A stretch of 64,000 nt of DNA from contig NZ_KI421511.1 of the NCBI RefSeq assembly GCF_000473265.1, positions 2,097,731 through 2,161,730 on the forward strand, given 5' to 3'. Positions 21,201 to 29,924 of this stretch are shown here, one piece after another. A model generated the notes under the pieces. The model did no database searches. It was given only the letters and a program-made list of their open reading frames with translations, and was not told where the DNA came from. Position 1 is the stretch's first letter. Each line of letters opens with the position of its first letter. Made by a program: the position numbers and the translations under genes. The DNA is from Amycolatopsis thermoflava N1165. GTDB taxonomy: Bacteria > Actinomycetota > Actinomycetes > Mycobacteriales > Pseudonocardiaceae.

Positions 21201-22604
21201 GTACGGGTGCAGCCCCTTGTCGGTGGCCAGTCGCTCGATCAGTCCGCTGCGTTGAGCGGCCGGGGCCTGGCCGGTGGTGATCAGGTAAGCCGTCGCGCCG
21301 AGGCCGAATACGTCGAGGTCCACCGGGTCCGCAAACGGCGTGTCGGACTCCGGGGCCAGGTACACCTCAGCGGCGTTGGAGACGTGTTCACCGGGCAGGG
21401 AGGTGTTGCCGATGGAGGAGAAGCCGGTGGTGTCGAAATCACGCGCCGCGGCCTGCCAGTCGATGATGCGCATGACCGGACTGGAGCCGTCTTCCTTCGC
21501 GGACACGTAGATCGAGCGTGCGGCCAGCGCACGGTGGTAGAGCGAGCGACTGTGCGCGTAACGGACGGCCTCGGCGAGCTGGCGCACCATGTCGAGGCGG
21601 ACCTCGGGGCCGAGGCGCTCGCCGTGCACCGCGAGGTACGAATCCAATCGGAGGTCGCCCGCGCGGTGGTGGAACAGGATCGCCGGGCCGCCCTGGTGTT
21701 CCCGGATCTGAACCGCCTGGGCGATGCCGCGGTGGGTGATGCCCTGGAGGACCTGGTACTCGCGACGCGCCGCGCGTTCGACCGACTGACGTCGCTCCTC
21801 AGTCGCCTGCTGCGCCGTGAGGTAGATCCGCACCCGGCCCTCTTCGCGGACGATCCCCTTCCGTTCGGCGAGGCGGTCCTCCCACGTCGGGCCCGCGTCC
21901 AGCAGGTCGGAGCTCAGGGTCCAGTCGTCGCCGAAGCGCAAGTGGGCGATCGACGCGCGGATGCCGATCGTCTCCAGCAGTTTCGGCAGGACGTGCCGGG
22001 AGAACTCCGGCGTGATGCGCTGCCACTCCCGCTGCGGCGGGCGGGACAGCAGGTCCCGCCACAGCCACGGCAGCCCCTCGGACGCGTCGTCCCGCCCGTA
22101 GACGCGGGTGCTCTGCACCTCGTCGAGCGCCGAGCGCAGGCCCGGGGCGGAGAGGAAGACCGCCGGCTCGATGCGTGGCAACCGCTGGCTGATGTGCAGT
22201 TGCTTAGCGGCCCACTCCAGCCTGCTCTTGAGGTCCTTGCACTTCATGTCGGTCAGGTGCAGCGGGTTGCGCAGGGTCAGCACCCGCTTGGAGTCCTCCT
22301 GGAAGAACCTCCACGTCTCGCCGTTGTTGACCACGCGGCCGGGGTGCCCCTTGAGTTCGACCAGGTAAAGGCCGCCCGGGACGGCGATGAGCAGGTCGCA
22401 CTCGTTGACGCGGCCGGACGCAGCCGTGAAGGAGAAGGTCGCCCAGGCGCGGTAGGGCTCCGCTTTGGGCATCAGCCGGTGTACGTGCTCGAGCCCGTCC
22501 TGCTCCCACGGGTACTCCGACGGCCGCTCCTGGAACCAGCGCTTCGGCTGAGGCGGGGGTGCCGGTTTCGGTGCCGATGTTGCGCCGCCCGCCAACGCGG
22601 CCAC
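18237..22604 (-). CDS. pglW: BREX type 2 NERD and double-kinase protein PglW
   Basis: This 1455-aa protein is the first gene of the BREX-2 operon. The N-terminus (about 20-140) is a NERD-like nuclease-related domain (CDLLIAVPGGLYLVELKG). Two kinase-like domains follow. The first (about 270-480) has YHRALAARSI where HRD is expected, so it is probably inactive. The second (about 540-800) has a Gly-rich loop LGTGATARA and HRDLKPDN at 665-672, with DFS in place of DFG. After about 830 there are helical segments including helix-hairpin-helix-like and winged-helix-like parts that may bind DNA. In Streptomyces coelicolor PglW is a Ser/Thr kinase required for Pgl. The gene ends within a base or two of pglX. 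Confidence 0.9.
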   Translation of the reverse strand: MAALAGGATSAPKPAPPPQPKRWFQERPSEYPWEQDGLEHVHRLMPKAEPYRAWATFSFTAASGRVNECDLLIAVPGGLYLVELKGHPGRVVNNGETWRFFQEDSKRVLTLRNPLHLTDMKCKDLKSRLEWAAKQLHISQRLPRIEPAVFLSAPGLRSALDEVQSTRVYGRDDASEGLPWLWRDLLSRPPQREWQRITPEFSRHVLPKLLETIGIRASIAHLRFGDDWTLSSDLLDAGPTWEDRLAERKGIVREEGRVRIYLTAQQATEERRQSVERAARREYQVLQGITHRGIAQAVQIREHQGGPAILFHHRAGDLRLDSYLAVHGERLGPEVRLDMVRQLAEAVRYAHSRSLYHRALAARSIYVSAKEDGSSPVMRIIDWQAAARDFDTTGFSSIGNTSLPGEHVSNAAEVYLAPESDTPFADPVDLDVFGLGATAYLITTGQAPAAQRSGLIERLATDKGLHPYAVSDGISDALDALIFDATRADVADRLDSAEAFLTRLDAVERDSLPDEDAAPHVDPLSASPGQVVDGDWVVERILGTGATARALLVTRTEEDEDGKPHVERRVFKIALDSDKADRLRAEARALEQVGGGVVVRLLDGPRELAGRTVLDLEFAGGEDTTGSTLGALLRAEGKLTYHQLERYGKDLFTALDHLAGKGVRHRDLKPDNFGVYRRADRSTQLMLFDFSLADVSDRDTTAGTRGYLDPFLGSARRPVFDDHAERYAAAVTLHEMASGQRPVWGDGMTDPRTTTDETPTIASDLFDPALREGLTDFFLRAFHREVDRRFDTYRQMEDHWRSVFLAADTAAPITTQATVGMAAESLEATRDAHAAAATLDTPLEAAGLTPRAVSVAQGFGATTVAQLLDVPLHLIAKARGAGAVVRKELNRRHKQWSKELLQAAESAAGSRGGEGQLTIEDLAALLVPPQTRRGSSKADVIRLTLGLPGGEAPLEPWAAQVEVANRLGITQASVSRHLTAAAKEWAGEPWLTVVRNELVDAVAEAGRVVTVHELAAALRARHGAGEDDADRTTARALAVVRAAVEAEVWAGLHTDDTEDAGPRLAVLRRGKRVLIALESLPGSHDPSAPEMADYALALGVRADELVRTEPLPGRGVVVRELRAVSAPEGLSPLADTRLVELASVMSEEAAASPRLELYPRELDLVRALRISQAAAGVRRDRGITQPELLAKVRARFPALVVDERLTHVELEDALRAAGFPLEYDTESKTFRPPPPELSRFSTSSSTALSGHGQWRAADVDPRDVLTRKLSAAVEHGGFLALTLRGVLLPGAAEGIAAHYPVRPVDVDREFLSAFRALVAERGQDWAKVGKLDARFGETGVMSPGLASYVRTTWERVRTRLDELAADAGVVLFLHHASLMARYFDEGGRAMLTGLQNAARRPDDAPHGMWLLCPADSALDTPQLDGRIVEVLTDSERVVLDRVFLDELRAAADGAA

Positions 22605-22652
22605 CCCTTCCTGCTGATCAACTGCTCACCGGCGATCGTAGTTGCGCACGCC

Positions 22653-22684
22653 CTGCTGGCGCGGCACCCCACGGTGCCGAGCAG
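22653..22684. other. Hairpin in the pglW leader
   Basis: GGCACC (22663-22668) and GGTGCC (22673-22678) pair around a CCAC loop. CTGCT (22653-22657) and AGCAG (22680-22684) can extend the stem across an asymmetric internal loop. It lies 49-80 bp upstream of the pglW ATG, so it would be in the 5' leader or at the promoter. Confidence 0.4.
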
Positions 22685-22750
22685 CCGGCTGGCCCAACTT
22701 GCTACTCGTCGTTGTCACCCTCAGTGACGTTACGGCATCCCCGAAGCTGC

Positions 22751-22774
22751 AGTCGAATGGTTACCCATTCGACT
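22751..22774. promoter_or_regulatory. Perfect 10-4-10 inverted repeat between GmrSD-like gene and pglW
   Basis: The arms AGTCGAATGG (22751-22760) and CCATTCGACT (22765-22774) are exact reverse complements around TTAC. The repeat lies 24 bp after the stop of the GmrSD-like gene and about 147 bp before pglW. No T-run follows on the minus strand, so it could be an operator controlling the BREX operon or a factor-independent terminator of the upstream genes. Its modest GC content makes an operator the slightly better reading. Confidence 0.5.
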
Positions 22775-22797
22775 ACGTGGGGTTCGTGTACGAGGCG

Positions 22798-24627
22798 TCA
22801 CCGCGGAGTCGATCTCCAGTTCTCAGCATCTGGACCCGGCCAAATCTCGACGAAACGCTGTGCCAGCCACGTCCCGTGCTCCTCGATGGCTCGCTCGTCC
22901 CAGCTCTCCCGCTCGGCGAGCCGTTGGTTCAGCAGCAACACGCTGTGCTGGTTGAGCTGACCACGCTTCTTCGACCAAGGGGCGTTCGACAGGGCAGCGT
23001 TCAGCGGATGCGCGACGATCGTCAGGTTTCCGAGCCGGTGGAGTGCGTTCGCACGCTTTTCCGCCTGCTGGTCGAGGTCCGCACCCACAACGGGCCAGTG
23101 CGTCTCCCACTCCTGCGGCAACAGGTGTTCCAGCGACAGCCCGTTCCCGACGAACGCGTTCTCCTCCGACTTCGACGTCCGCAAGGAAGCCTCGACGGCC
23201 GCCAGTGCCATGACCAGCCGCCGCTGCGCAACCACACCGTAGACGTCCCGGGTGGTCAGGAGCTCGACGAACTCCTCGTCCGAAGGCCAGCGGCTCACCG
23301 CACCCTCACCGCCGACGAGCGCCGCGTGGAGTGCTTCGTCGGCGTGCGTGAGGTCGGCCTTCATCCTCGTTACGAGGCGAGCGACGATGCGGTTGTAGTT
23401 CTTCGACGTCCACCGCACGAGGACGCGACGCGCGAGCCAGGACTCCAGCATCGCGAGCGCCCGCCGACGTCGCTCCCCGCTCACCTCCGTAGAGCGGAAC
23501 AACAGCAGCACGATCGGTAGCACGGTACCCGCGTCCAGGGGTCCCAAGCGCGCGAAGAAGCGGCCTTCCGGAGTCCCCGGCTCGAACCTGTCGAAGGACC
23601 GCATGACCGCCGCATCTCGACAGAGCTCCCGGATCAGGGCCTCCGCGTCGGCGTGCTCCGTGAGAAGACCTTGCCGGAAGGTGGTGAACAACTCGGTCGC
23701 CGGTATGACCCGCTCCAGCCGCATGGTCAGCCAGTGCATCAGGAAGAGCTCGCCGGCCGGGCGGAAGAGGCGGCCCTGCCGGCGGTTCTGCCGCCAGTAC
23801 TCGTCGTCGAGCTGCGGCTGCCAGACCTGCTCGTAGAGGGCGTCGGTGTTCCGCCCCTGGGCCGAGGCCTGCCGGAAGACCGAGTTCTTGACCAGGTCCA
23901 GCGACAGCAGCGGAGTACCCCGCGCGTTGAGGGTCTCGAAGATCACCTGGGCGTTGTCGCCCTGCTCCAGGGTGATCGAGACGACCTTGAGCAGATCGCA
24001 CAGCGTGATCCGCAGGCGTTCCGCGCGGATCTCGACCGGCTCCGGCGCGACCGCGTCCTCGCCGTCGTCTGCGCCGCCCGCTCCCGTCAGGTACTCACCG
24101 GCCCGTGCGACGAAGTAGTCGAAGGCTTCGTCGATCAGGTTCGAGCTGTCGTTGACGTGGTCCGGTGGCGGCCCCTCCTCGCGCATGACACCGGCGAAGG
24201 ACTCCCTGTTCGCGTTCGTGGGCCAGACCTTGAGCCGCTCGTCGTCCTTGACCTCCAGCGGATCGTTCTCGACGAGCCTGCGGAGGAGCTTGGCATCCCG
24301 GTCTGCACCTGAAGCAGCCGCCGCCTGCGCCACAGCGGCGATGAGGAGCTGCAGCGTGGTCAGCCGTTGCTGGCCGTCGATGACGGTGAACCGCGGGATC
24401 CGGCCGGGAGCGGTCTTCTCCTGGTCGAGCACGATCGCGCCGAGGAAGTGGGACCACAGTCCGCTCTCTCCGGCGTTCTCCTGGTGCTGCAGGAGTGCCA
24501 CGAGGTCCTCCCAGAGCGGCGCCCACTGCTGCTCCTCGTTCCAGACGTAGGGACGCTGGTAGAGCGGGATCTGGTACCGCACGTCCCGCTCGAAGAGCTG
24601 CTTGACGGTGTGCGTGTCCGGCTTCAT
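22798..24627 (-). CDS. GmrSD-like DUF262/DUF1524 endonuclease
   Basis: This 609-aa protein matches the fused GmrS-GmrD architecture of type IV restriction enzymes. The N-terminal DUF262 has YQIPLYQRPYVW at 18-29 and the nucleotide-binding signature DGQQRLTTL at 84-92. The C-terminal DUF1524 has the HNH-type signature EHLLPQ (His501), followed by LGNLT and LSNAPWSKKR. GmrSD enzymes use NTP binding to cut DNA bearing modified (for example glucosylated) cytosines; substrate here is unproven. Its start is 20 bp after the SF1 helicase-nuclease stop, so the two are probably co-transcribed. The pglW operon begins 193 bp downstream. Type IV restriction complements BREX by covering phages with modified DNA. 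Confidence 0.88.
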   Translation of the reverse strand: MKPDTHTVKQLFERDVRYQIPLYQRPYVWNEEQQWAPLWEDLVALLQHQENAGESGLWSHFLGAIVLDQEKTAPGRIPRFTVIDGQQRLTTLQLLIAAVAQAAAASGADRDAKLLRRLVENDPLEVKDDERLKVWPTNANRESFAGVMREEGPPPDHVNDSSNLIDEAFDYFVARAGEYLTGAGGADDGEDAVAPEPVEIRAERLRITLCDLLKVVSITLEQGDNAQVIFETLNARGTPLLSLDLVKNSVFRQASAQGRNTDALYEQVWQPQLDDEYWRQNRRQGRLFRPAGELFLMHWLTMRLERVIPATELFTTFRQGLLTEHADAEALIRELCRDAAVMRSFDRFEPGTPEGRFFARLGPLDAGTVLPIVLLLFRSTEVSGERRRRALAMLESWLARRVLVRWTSKNYNRIVARLVTRMKADLTHADEALHAALVGGEGAVSRWPSDEEFVELLTTRDVYGVVAQRRLVMALAAVEASLRTSKSEENAFVGNGLSLEHLLPQEWETHWPVVGADLDQQAEKRANALHRLGNLTIVAHPLNAALSNAPWSKKRGQLNQHSVLLLNQRLAERESWDERAIEEHGTWLAQRFVEIWPGPDAENWRSTPR

Positions 24628-24647
24628 CCCTTACCTACTCTTCCAAG

Positions 24648-27600
24648 TCACTCGGTGGTACCAGGAGCGTCACTCCGCGCCAGCTCGACCAGCCCCGAGA
24701 GGCGGTGCCGGACGTTCCCCGTGAGGCGTTTGAGCCCCAGGTGCTCCAGCACCGATCGGAACAACATCTCCTCGTCCGCCCAGCCCTGCTGTCGGGCGAT
24801 GCCAGCCATGAGAGCGGCCAGCTCCCGGGGCGGGACGTCGTCGAGGTCCCTGGGGCCGAGCCGCCGCAGGCGCACCAATGGCTGCCCAGGCAGGCGGTAC
24901 GTGAGGGGGCGGACCCCCGACTGGTCGAGGGGGTTGTCCACTTCGAGCACGCCTTGCCGAACCGCAGCGGTGACCGCGGAGTTGAGGGCTCGGGCGAGCT
25001 GGGGTCCGACGCGGCGCCCCCCGGACCGGTGGACGTAGACCGTGTGGATCCGCTCGCCCAGCACCGGCCCTTCGACGGCGACGATCTCCTCGATGCCGTT
25101 GATCAGCTCGGACCTCGAGGCGTCCGACACCGGCACCAGATCTCCCGTGTAGCTCACGTACGGCGCCAGCGGGCCTTCACCTGCCAGGTCCTGGATCTGA
25201 TCGTCACGCCCCTCGGCATTCGCCGGCTGCGGATCTACCTCGCGTTCGACCCGCACATCCCGCAGGGGCGTCACTCGTGCATCAACGGTGGACGGCAGTT
25301 CCTCGACGGTTTCGGATGCGGCGGTCTCGACGGCTGCTGGGTCCTCCACTGGCTGCTGGAAGCCCGACGGGTGAATCCCCTCGTTGAGCAGCATCTCCCA
25401 TAAACCGTTCAGGGCAGCCGCGGGGTCCACGTCGAACGCCGACCCGGGGATGCGGAAGAAGCGCCAGCCGCACCGCTCCAGGTCGCGTTGCCGAGCGAGG
25501 TCGCGCTCGTACGCGTCCGGTCCGTGCCACTCGTCGCCGTCGCATTCGACCGCGAGCCGTCCCCGTCCACCCACGACCACCAGGTCGATCCGGTAGCCCA
25601 GCGCCTCATACTGGGGCAAGACCGTGTACCCGCGGTCGACGATCCTGTTGTACACGCGCTGCTCGAACAAGGAGTCGAACGGCTCGATCCGCCGATCCTC
25701 TGGCACAAGGCGACCGGACGTACCGTCCTCGTCCTCCTGCCCGCGCAGGATCACGCCGTAGCTGTAGTCGAGGAGCTGGAACCGCATGCACTCCTGGTTC
25801 GCCAGCTCGTCGGGGCGGATCGAGTGGAACACCCACACTTGATCCTTGGCCCGGGAGACAGCAACGTTGTAGCGCTGCACGTACTGCTCCTGCGTCAACG
25901 CGGCCAGGCGCTTGCCCGGCGTGGGCGCGGCCACCATCGACAGGAAAACCACGTCACGTTCGGACCCCTGGAAGTCGGCGGCATCTCCGCAGCGAAGGTC
26001 ACGCGCCCGCCATTCTTCCTTCGAGAGCCGGCCGAGCAGCAGTGTCTGGATGTACTTGGCCTGCGCCGGACCGAGCAGCGAGATGACGCCGAAACTCTTA
26101 CCGTCGTACGCGGGATCGCTGATGCACTTCTCGATCTGGTCGACGATCGCTTCGGCCTCGACCGGGTTGCGCTTGTTGGTCGTCCCCCGCTCGTACCCGT
26201 CGGCGAGGTACACGGCCTTGACCGGGTCCAACCGGTCGGCGCCGTACTGCCGGACCGGGACGAGGCGAACGCCATCGGGCTCGTAGGCGATCCGGTTGGA
26301 GAAGCCGATGATCTCGGGCACGCATCGCCGGTGTTCGGTCAGTGTGATCAGGCTGCCGTACCGCATCTTGGCCTCGTCGAAGAGGCTGCGCTTGGGGTCG
26401 TGCCACGAATCGCGGTAACGGTCGTCAGCGAGGTACTGACGCGCGAGATCACGCAGCTGCTGCTGGTCGACCCCGACCGCGGACGGCGACACCTGCTTGT
26501 CGTCACCGATTACCACCACCTTCGGAGCGAGGTACTGCAGGAACACCGCTTCAGTGCCGGCCTGCGACGCCTCGTCGACCACGACGACGTCGAACATGTC
26601 CGGCCGAACGCGCAGCTGTTCAGCGATCCGGTAGATCGGCATGATCCAGACCGGCACCGACGGCCGGCAGCGGTCCATCGCCTTCCGGATCTCGGCTCGG
26701 CGTTGATTCCGGTAGATCCCGGTGTTCTTGCCCGCTCGCTGCACCAGTTGGGCGTATTGGGTCAGGTCGGCTCGGGCAGTCCCGTTCAACCGTTCCGGGG
26801 AAGCCGCGAAGTTCCAGGCTCGCCGAGCAGCGATCGACTCCACCTGCCCGCGGATCCCCCTCTCGATCTCCCCGATTCGCGTCTGCAGTGAGTTGACGTC
26901 GATCGACTCCTGATCAGTCACCCACGTGCGCGTCGCGGCCCAGCGCCAGGCGTCGTCGAAGCACGCGAGCCGCACCTGCCACCGTTCGTCCTCCGGGCAC
27001 TCGGAGATGGCGCTATGCAGGCCAGGGGCGGCGACACGCAGCCGATCAGCCAGCTCGTCGCGACGCTGGGTGAGCTCTCGGACCCGCCACAGCCGTTCCA
27101 GCCGTCGATGCGCGAACGCGTACGATTCGCGATCCCGCAGTTTGACTGCGCCGAGTAGTTCCGCGACGCACGGTGCCGCGTCACTCCACTGCGCGGTATC
27201 GGCGACCAGCCCTTCGAGGCCCGCCAGCGGCGCGGTTGCCGTGACCTTGGCGTCCGCCGCCGTGGCCGCATCCGTCAACCGCGCGTACTCCCGGACGCCG
27301 TCTAGGTCGTTCCAGTCCGGCGCCGGCAGGTTCAGTTCACGCAGCCGGAGCTCCTCCGCACCGAGCTCGTGTCCGAGCAACAGCACCCTGTGCAGTTGCT
27401 CGAGCTCCGTGACGTGCCACTGGAGCCGTTCCTGCAGCGTGTCCTCGGACGGGATGGCAACGTTCGAGGGCCAGGCCCGGTCGAGCGCGGAAAGCGCTTT
27501 CGACGCCTCCACCCACGCTGCGAACAGGTTCAACTGGGCTTCGGACGTGGGCGGTAGCCCGTCGACACGAACCGACTCGAACAACGGCTGCGCCTGCTTG

Positions 27601-29780
27601 AGCACCTTCGGCGAGAAGGCACCGATCTTCGGGCTCCCGTCCGGCAGGGTCTTGATCACCCCTCCACCGGCGAGGAACCGCGAAACCTCGCCGGCCAACG
27701 CCACGAGTGGGGCGGGGTCGCCCCGCAACTCGACGGAGGTCAACGGGTTCAACCGCGCCGTCCAAGCGGCGCACTGTTCAACGAGGGACCGGATGGTCTC
27801 CGCTCTGGTCCGCCATTGCCCCGCTCGTCCGGAACGGACGTCCCGCAGCGCATCGTTCATCCACTGCTCCCGCCGGCCGGACAGGCGATCCGCCTCATCA
27901 GCGAGCTGGTGCAGTCTCCCCTGCAGCTGTCTGCGTTGCTCGGGCCGCAACAGCAGCACAGCGTCGAACGCAGCGTGATCCCTGAGCGAGGCGTGCCGCT
28001 CTTCCTCGTCAACCGCGCCGCGCTCGGCGTTGACCAGGAGGGCGAACCCGTCGGGGTCCGGCACTGATCCGAGGTTGACCAATCGCAAACGCGACTCCGC
28101 CTCGTCGGCCTGGAGCTGGCCGTCGAGCAGGTACCCACGCCATTCGGCGAGTGCGTGACCGGTGAGGGGCGCCGGCTCGTCGGTGCCGACTTGAACCGAG
28201 TCGGTGAGCCAACCGAACCGCTCGGATTCGGCGTGCAGCTGCCTGGCAATCGCCGACAAAGTCCCCCGGTAACCGCGGTGGTCGAGCTGCCGGACCTCGC
28301 GCTCCCGGGCCATCATGAGCCGGCTGTGCAGGACAGCCCGCTCGCGGCGCAACTGATCGATCTTGTCCAGGTGGAACCGGATCGCGTCGGCGTTCTCCTC
28401 GGCGTCGTGGTCCACTGCGGCGGCTGCGATCTCCTGGACCGCCAGCTTCAAGTCCGCCATGTCTTCACGCGCCGCGCCGACCACCGCCACCGCCAAGGGC
28501 TTGACGGCCTCCGGCAACTTGTCGCGCACCTCGCGCAGCGCTCGATCGGTGTGCGCCGTTACCAGCACGCGCTTCCCCTGTGCGAGGAGATGCGAAATGA
28601 GGGCCGCCGCCGTGTGGGTCTTGCCGGTTCCCGGCGGCCCTTGTACGAGCGTCTGGGCCTGGGCGTCGACCTTGCGGATGACAGCCAGCTGCTTGTCGTT
28701 CACCGGCATCGGCAGGAACGGCTCGTCGTCGACCGCGACGATCGCACCCTCTCCCGTCGGGCCGTGAGCTGTCGGTTTGCGGTCGGGATCGAGCAGCGGC
28801 ACCAAGCCCTCGGGAACCTCCTCGGCTTCCCCGAGCTGGTGGAGGATCGCGTCGAAGATCTCGATCAGGCCGTTTTCGGTGCGCCGACGGAGGATGAGAG
28901 CCGGGGCCAGGGTCGCGACCGCGTGGGATCCGGGCGCTACCACCTCGTCCTGGTCGCGGTACTCACCGTCGGGATCCAAGCTGTGCACCAGGCGCTTGAC
29001 GAGCTCGCCGACGACCTCGCGATCGAGCGGGCTCCCTTCGAACACCTTGACGTCCTCGCGCACCTCGTTGACCTTGTCGGGTGCCGTGATGAGGCCCGGG
29101 TCTACCATGTCCAGTTCCAACCGGAGCGACTCGGACGCCTCGACCCGCCGCACTTCGAGCGTTCCCGTCCGGTCGTCGAACTCCACGGATGCGGAGCTCG
29201 TCAGGACGTGACGCTGGACCGGTCGCCACTCGTCGGGTACCCAGCTCAAGCAGCCGACGCCGATGATCAGCTCGAACTCTTCGGGGCTTTCGGCGGCGTT
29301 GATGTACGTCGAATACAGGTCGCTGTACAGCTGGCGAACCGGTGCGTCCACCCGTTCCTTCCCGGCCCACTCCTCCCAACCACCCAGCCACAGGCGGAAC
29401 TGCTCCTCGATCCCGGGGCACTCGTCGAGCTGCAGGACCCTCGGCTCGCCGTCCTCGTCACCCTCCCGAACCTGCTGACGCAACGCGGGCGGTTTCGACG
29501 GGTCGTCGAGCGGCGACGTCAACCACCGGGCGAGTTCACCCGGCGGCTCCGGCGGATCGACCTTCGGCACCCGTTCCACGACGATCACCGGATCGTCGAG
29601 GTCCCCGTGCCCGGTGTTCTCGACCCGCACCGCCGGGTGCTGCGGCAGCTCCGAGAACCAGAACAGCGCACCCTCGCGCTGGTACGACTCGACCGATCGA
29701 ACTGGGTTCGCCTTGAGCCGCTGTGCACCACGGAGGAACTCGAACAACCGCCGTGCGCGGTCGACCAACGACGTACCCAT
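24648..29780 (-). CDS. Large SF1 (Upf1-like) helicase with Vsr/DUF559-like nuclease domain
   Basis: With the ATG at 29780 the protein is 1710 aa; an upstream ATG at 29834 gives 1728 aa but adds an Arg-rich, non-conserved-looking leader. Walker A GPPGTGKT is at 381-388, DEAS at 1069-1072, then a GDDKQ motif, an EHRR motif and NVAVSRAKD, which define an SF1 helicase of Upf1 type split by a long alpha-helical insertion. Around residues 1385-1470 is a Vsr/DUF559-like nuclease fold (YRIDLVVVG, LAVECDGDEWHG, RDLERCGWRFFRI). A winged-helix DUF3320-like domain lies near 1560-1690. Similar helicase-nuclease giants occur in defence islands. It is followed within 20 bp by the GmrSD-like gene, so the pair may act as one unit. 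Confidence 0.82.
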   Translation of the reverse strand: MGTSLVDRARRLFEFLRGAQRLKANPVRSVESYQREGALFWFSELPQHPAVRVENTGHGDLDDPVIVVERVPKVDPPEPPGELARWLTSPLDDPSKPPALRQQVREGDEDGEPRVLQLDECPGIEEQFRLWLGGWEEWAGKERVDAPVRQLYSDLYSTYINAAESPEEFELIIGVGCLSWVPDEWRPVQRHVLTSSASVEFDDRTGTLEVRRVEASESLRLELDMVDPGLITAPDKVNEVREDVKVFEGSPLDREVVGELVKRLVHSLDPDGEYRDQDEVVAPGSHAVATLAPALILRRRTENGLIEIFDAILHQLGEAEEVPEGLVPLLDPDRKPTAHGPTGEGAIVAVDDEPFLPMPVNDKQLAVIRKVDAQAQTLVQGPPGTGKTHTAAALISHLLAQGKRVLVTAHTDRALREVRDKLPEAVKPLAVAVVGAAREDMADLKLAVQEIAAAAVDHDAEENADAIRFHLDKIDQLRRERAVLHSRLMMAREREVRQLDHRGYRGTLSAIARQLHAESERFGWLTDSVQVGTDEPAPLTGHALAEWRGYLLDGQLQADEAESRLRLVNLGSVPDPDGFALLVNAERGAVDEEERHASLRDHAAFDAVLLLRPEQRRQLQGRLHQLADEADRLSGRREQWMNDALRDVRSGRAGQWRTRAETIRSLVEQCAAWTARLNPLTSVELRGDPAPLVALAGEVSRFLAGGGVIKTLPDGSPKIGAFSPKVLKQAQPLFESVRVDGLPPTSEAQLNLFAAWVEASKALSALDRAWPSNVAIPSEDTLQERLQWHVTELEQLHRVLLLGHELGAEELRLRELNLPAPDWNDLDGVREYARLTDAATAADAKVTATAPLAGLEGLVADTAQWSDAAPCVAELLGAVKLRDRESYAFAHRRLERLWRVRELTQRRDELADRLRVAAPGLHSAISECPEDERWQVRLACFDDAWRWAATRTWVTDQESIDVNSLQTRIGEIERGIRGQVESIAARRAWNFAASPERLNGTARADLTQYAQLVQRAGKNTGIYRNQRRAEIRKAMDRCRPSVPVWIMPIYRIAEQLRVRPDMFDVVVVDEASQAGTEAVFLQYLAPKVVVIGDDKQVSPSAVGVDQQQLRDLARQYLADDRYRDSWHDPKRSLFDEAKMRYGSLITLTEHRRCVPEIIGFSNRIAYEPDGVRLVPVRQYGADRLDPVKAVYLADGYERGTTNKRNPVEAEAIVDQIEKCISDPAYDGKSFGVISLLGPAQAKYIQTLLLGRLSKEEWRARDLRCGDAADFQGSERDVVFLSMVAAPTPGKRLAALTQEQYVQRYNVAVSRAKDQVWVFHSIRPDELANQECMRFQLLDYSYGVILRGQEDEDGTSGRLVPEDRRIEPFDSLFEQRVYNRIVDRGYTVLPQYEALGYRIDLVVVGGRGRLAVECDGDEWHGPDAYERDLARQRDLERCGWRFFRIPGSAFDVDPAAALNGLWEMLLNEGIHPSGFQQPVEDPAAVETAASETVEELPSTVDARVTPLRDVRVEREVDPQPANAEGRDDQIQDLAGEGPLAPYVSYTGDLVPVSDASRSELINGIEEIVAVEGPVLGERIHTVYVHRSGGRRVGPQLARALNSAVTAAVRQGVLEVDNPLDQSGVRPLTYRLPGQPLVRLRRLGPRDLDDVPPRELAALMAGIARQQGWADEEMLFRSVLEHLGLKRLTGNVRHRLSGLVELARSDAPGTTE

Positions 29781-29924
29781 CCCACCCCACCCGGAGATCA
29801 CTCGATGTCGGCGCCGAGCACTTCCCGACGCCACGCCCCTTGTCCATCGTTAGAGTCGGCGAGATGTCACACAGGGTTATCAAATCGTGAGCTTCGTGAA
29901 CGCCCTCCGGGCGCAGCTCACCCT

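Noticed and set aside
19926..22727. 933-codon plus-strand open frame over pglW
   Set aside because: No recognisable motif; antisense to the NERD-kinase coding sequence.
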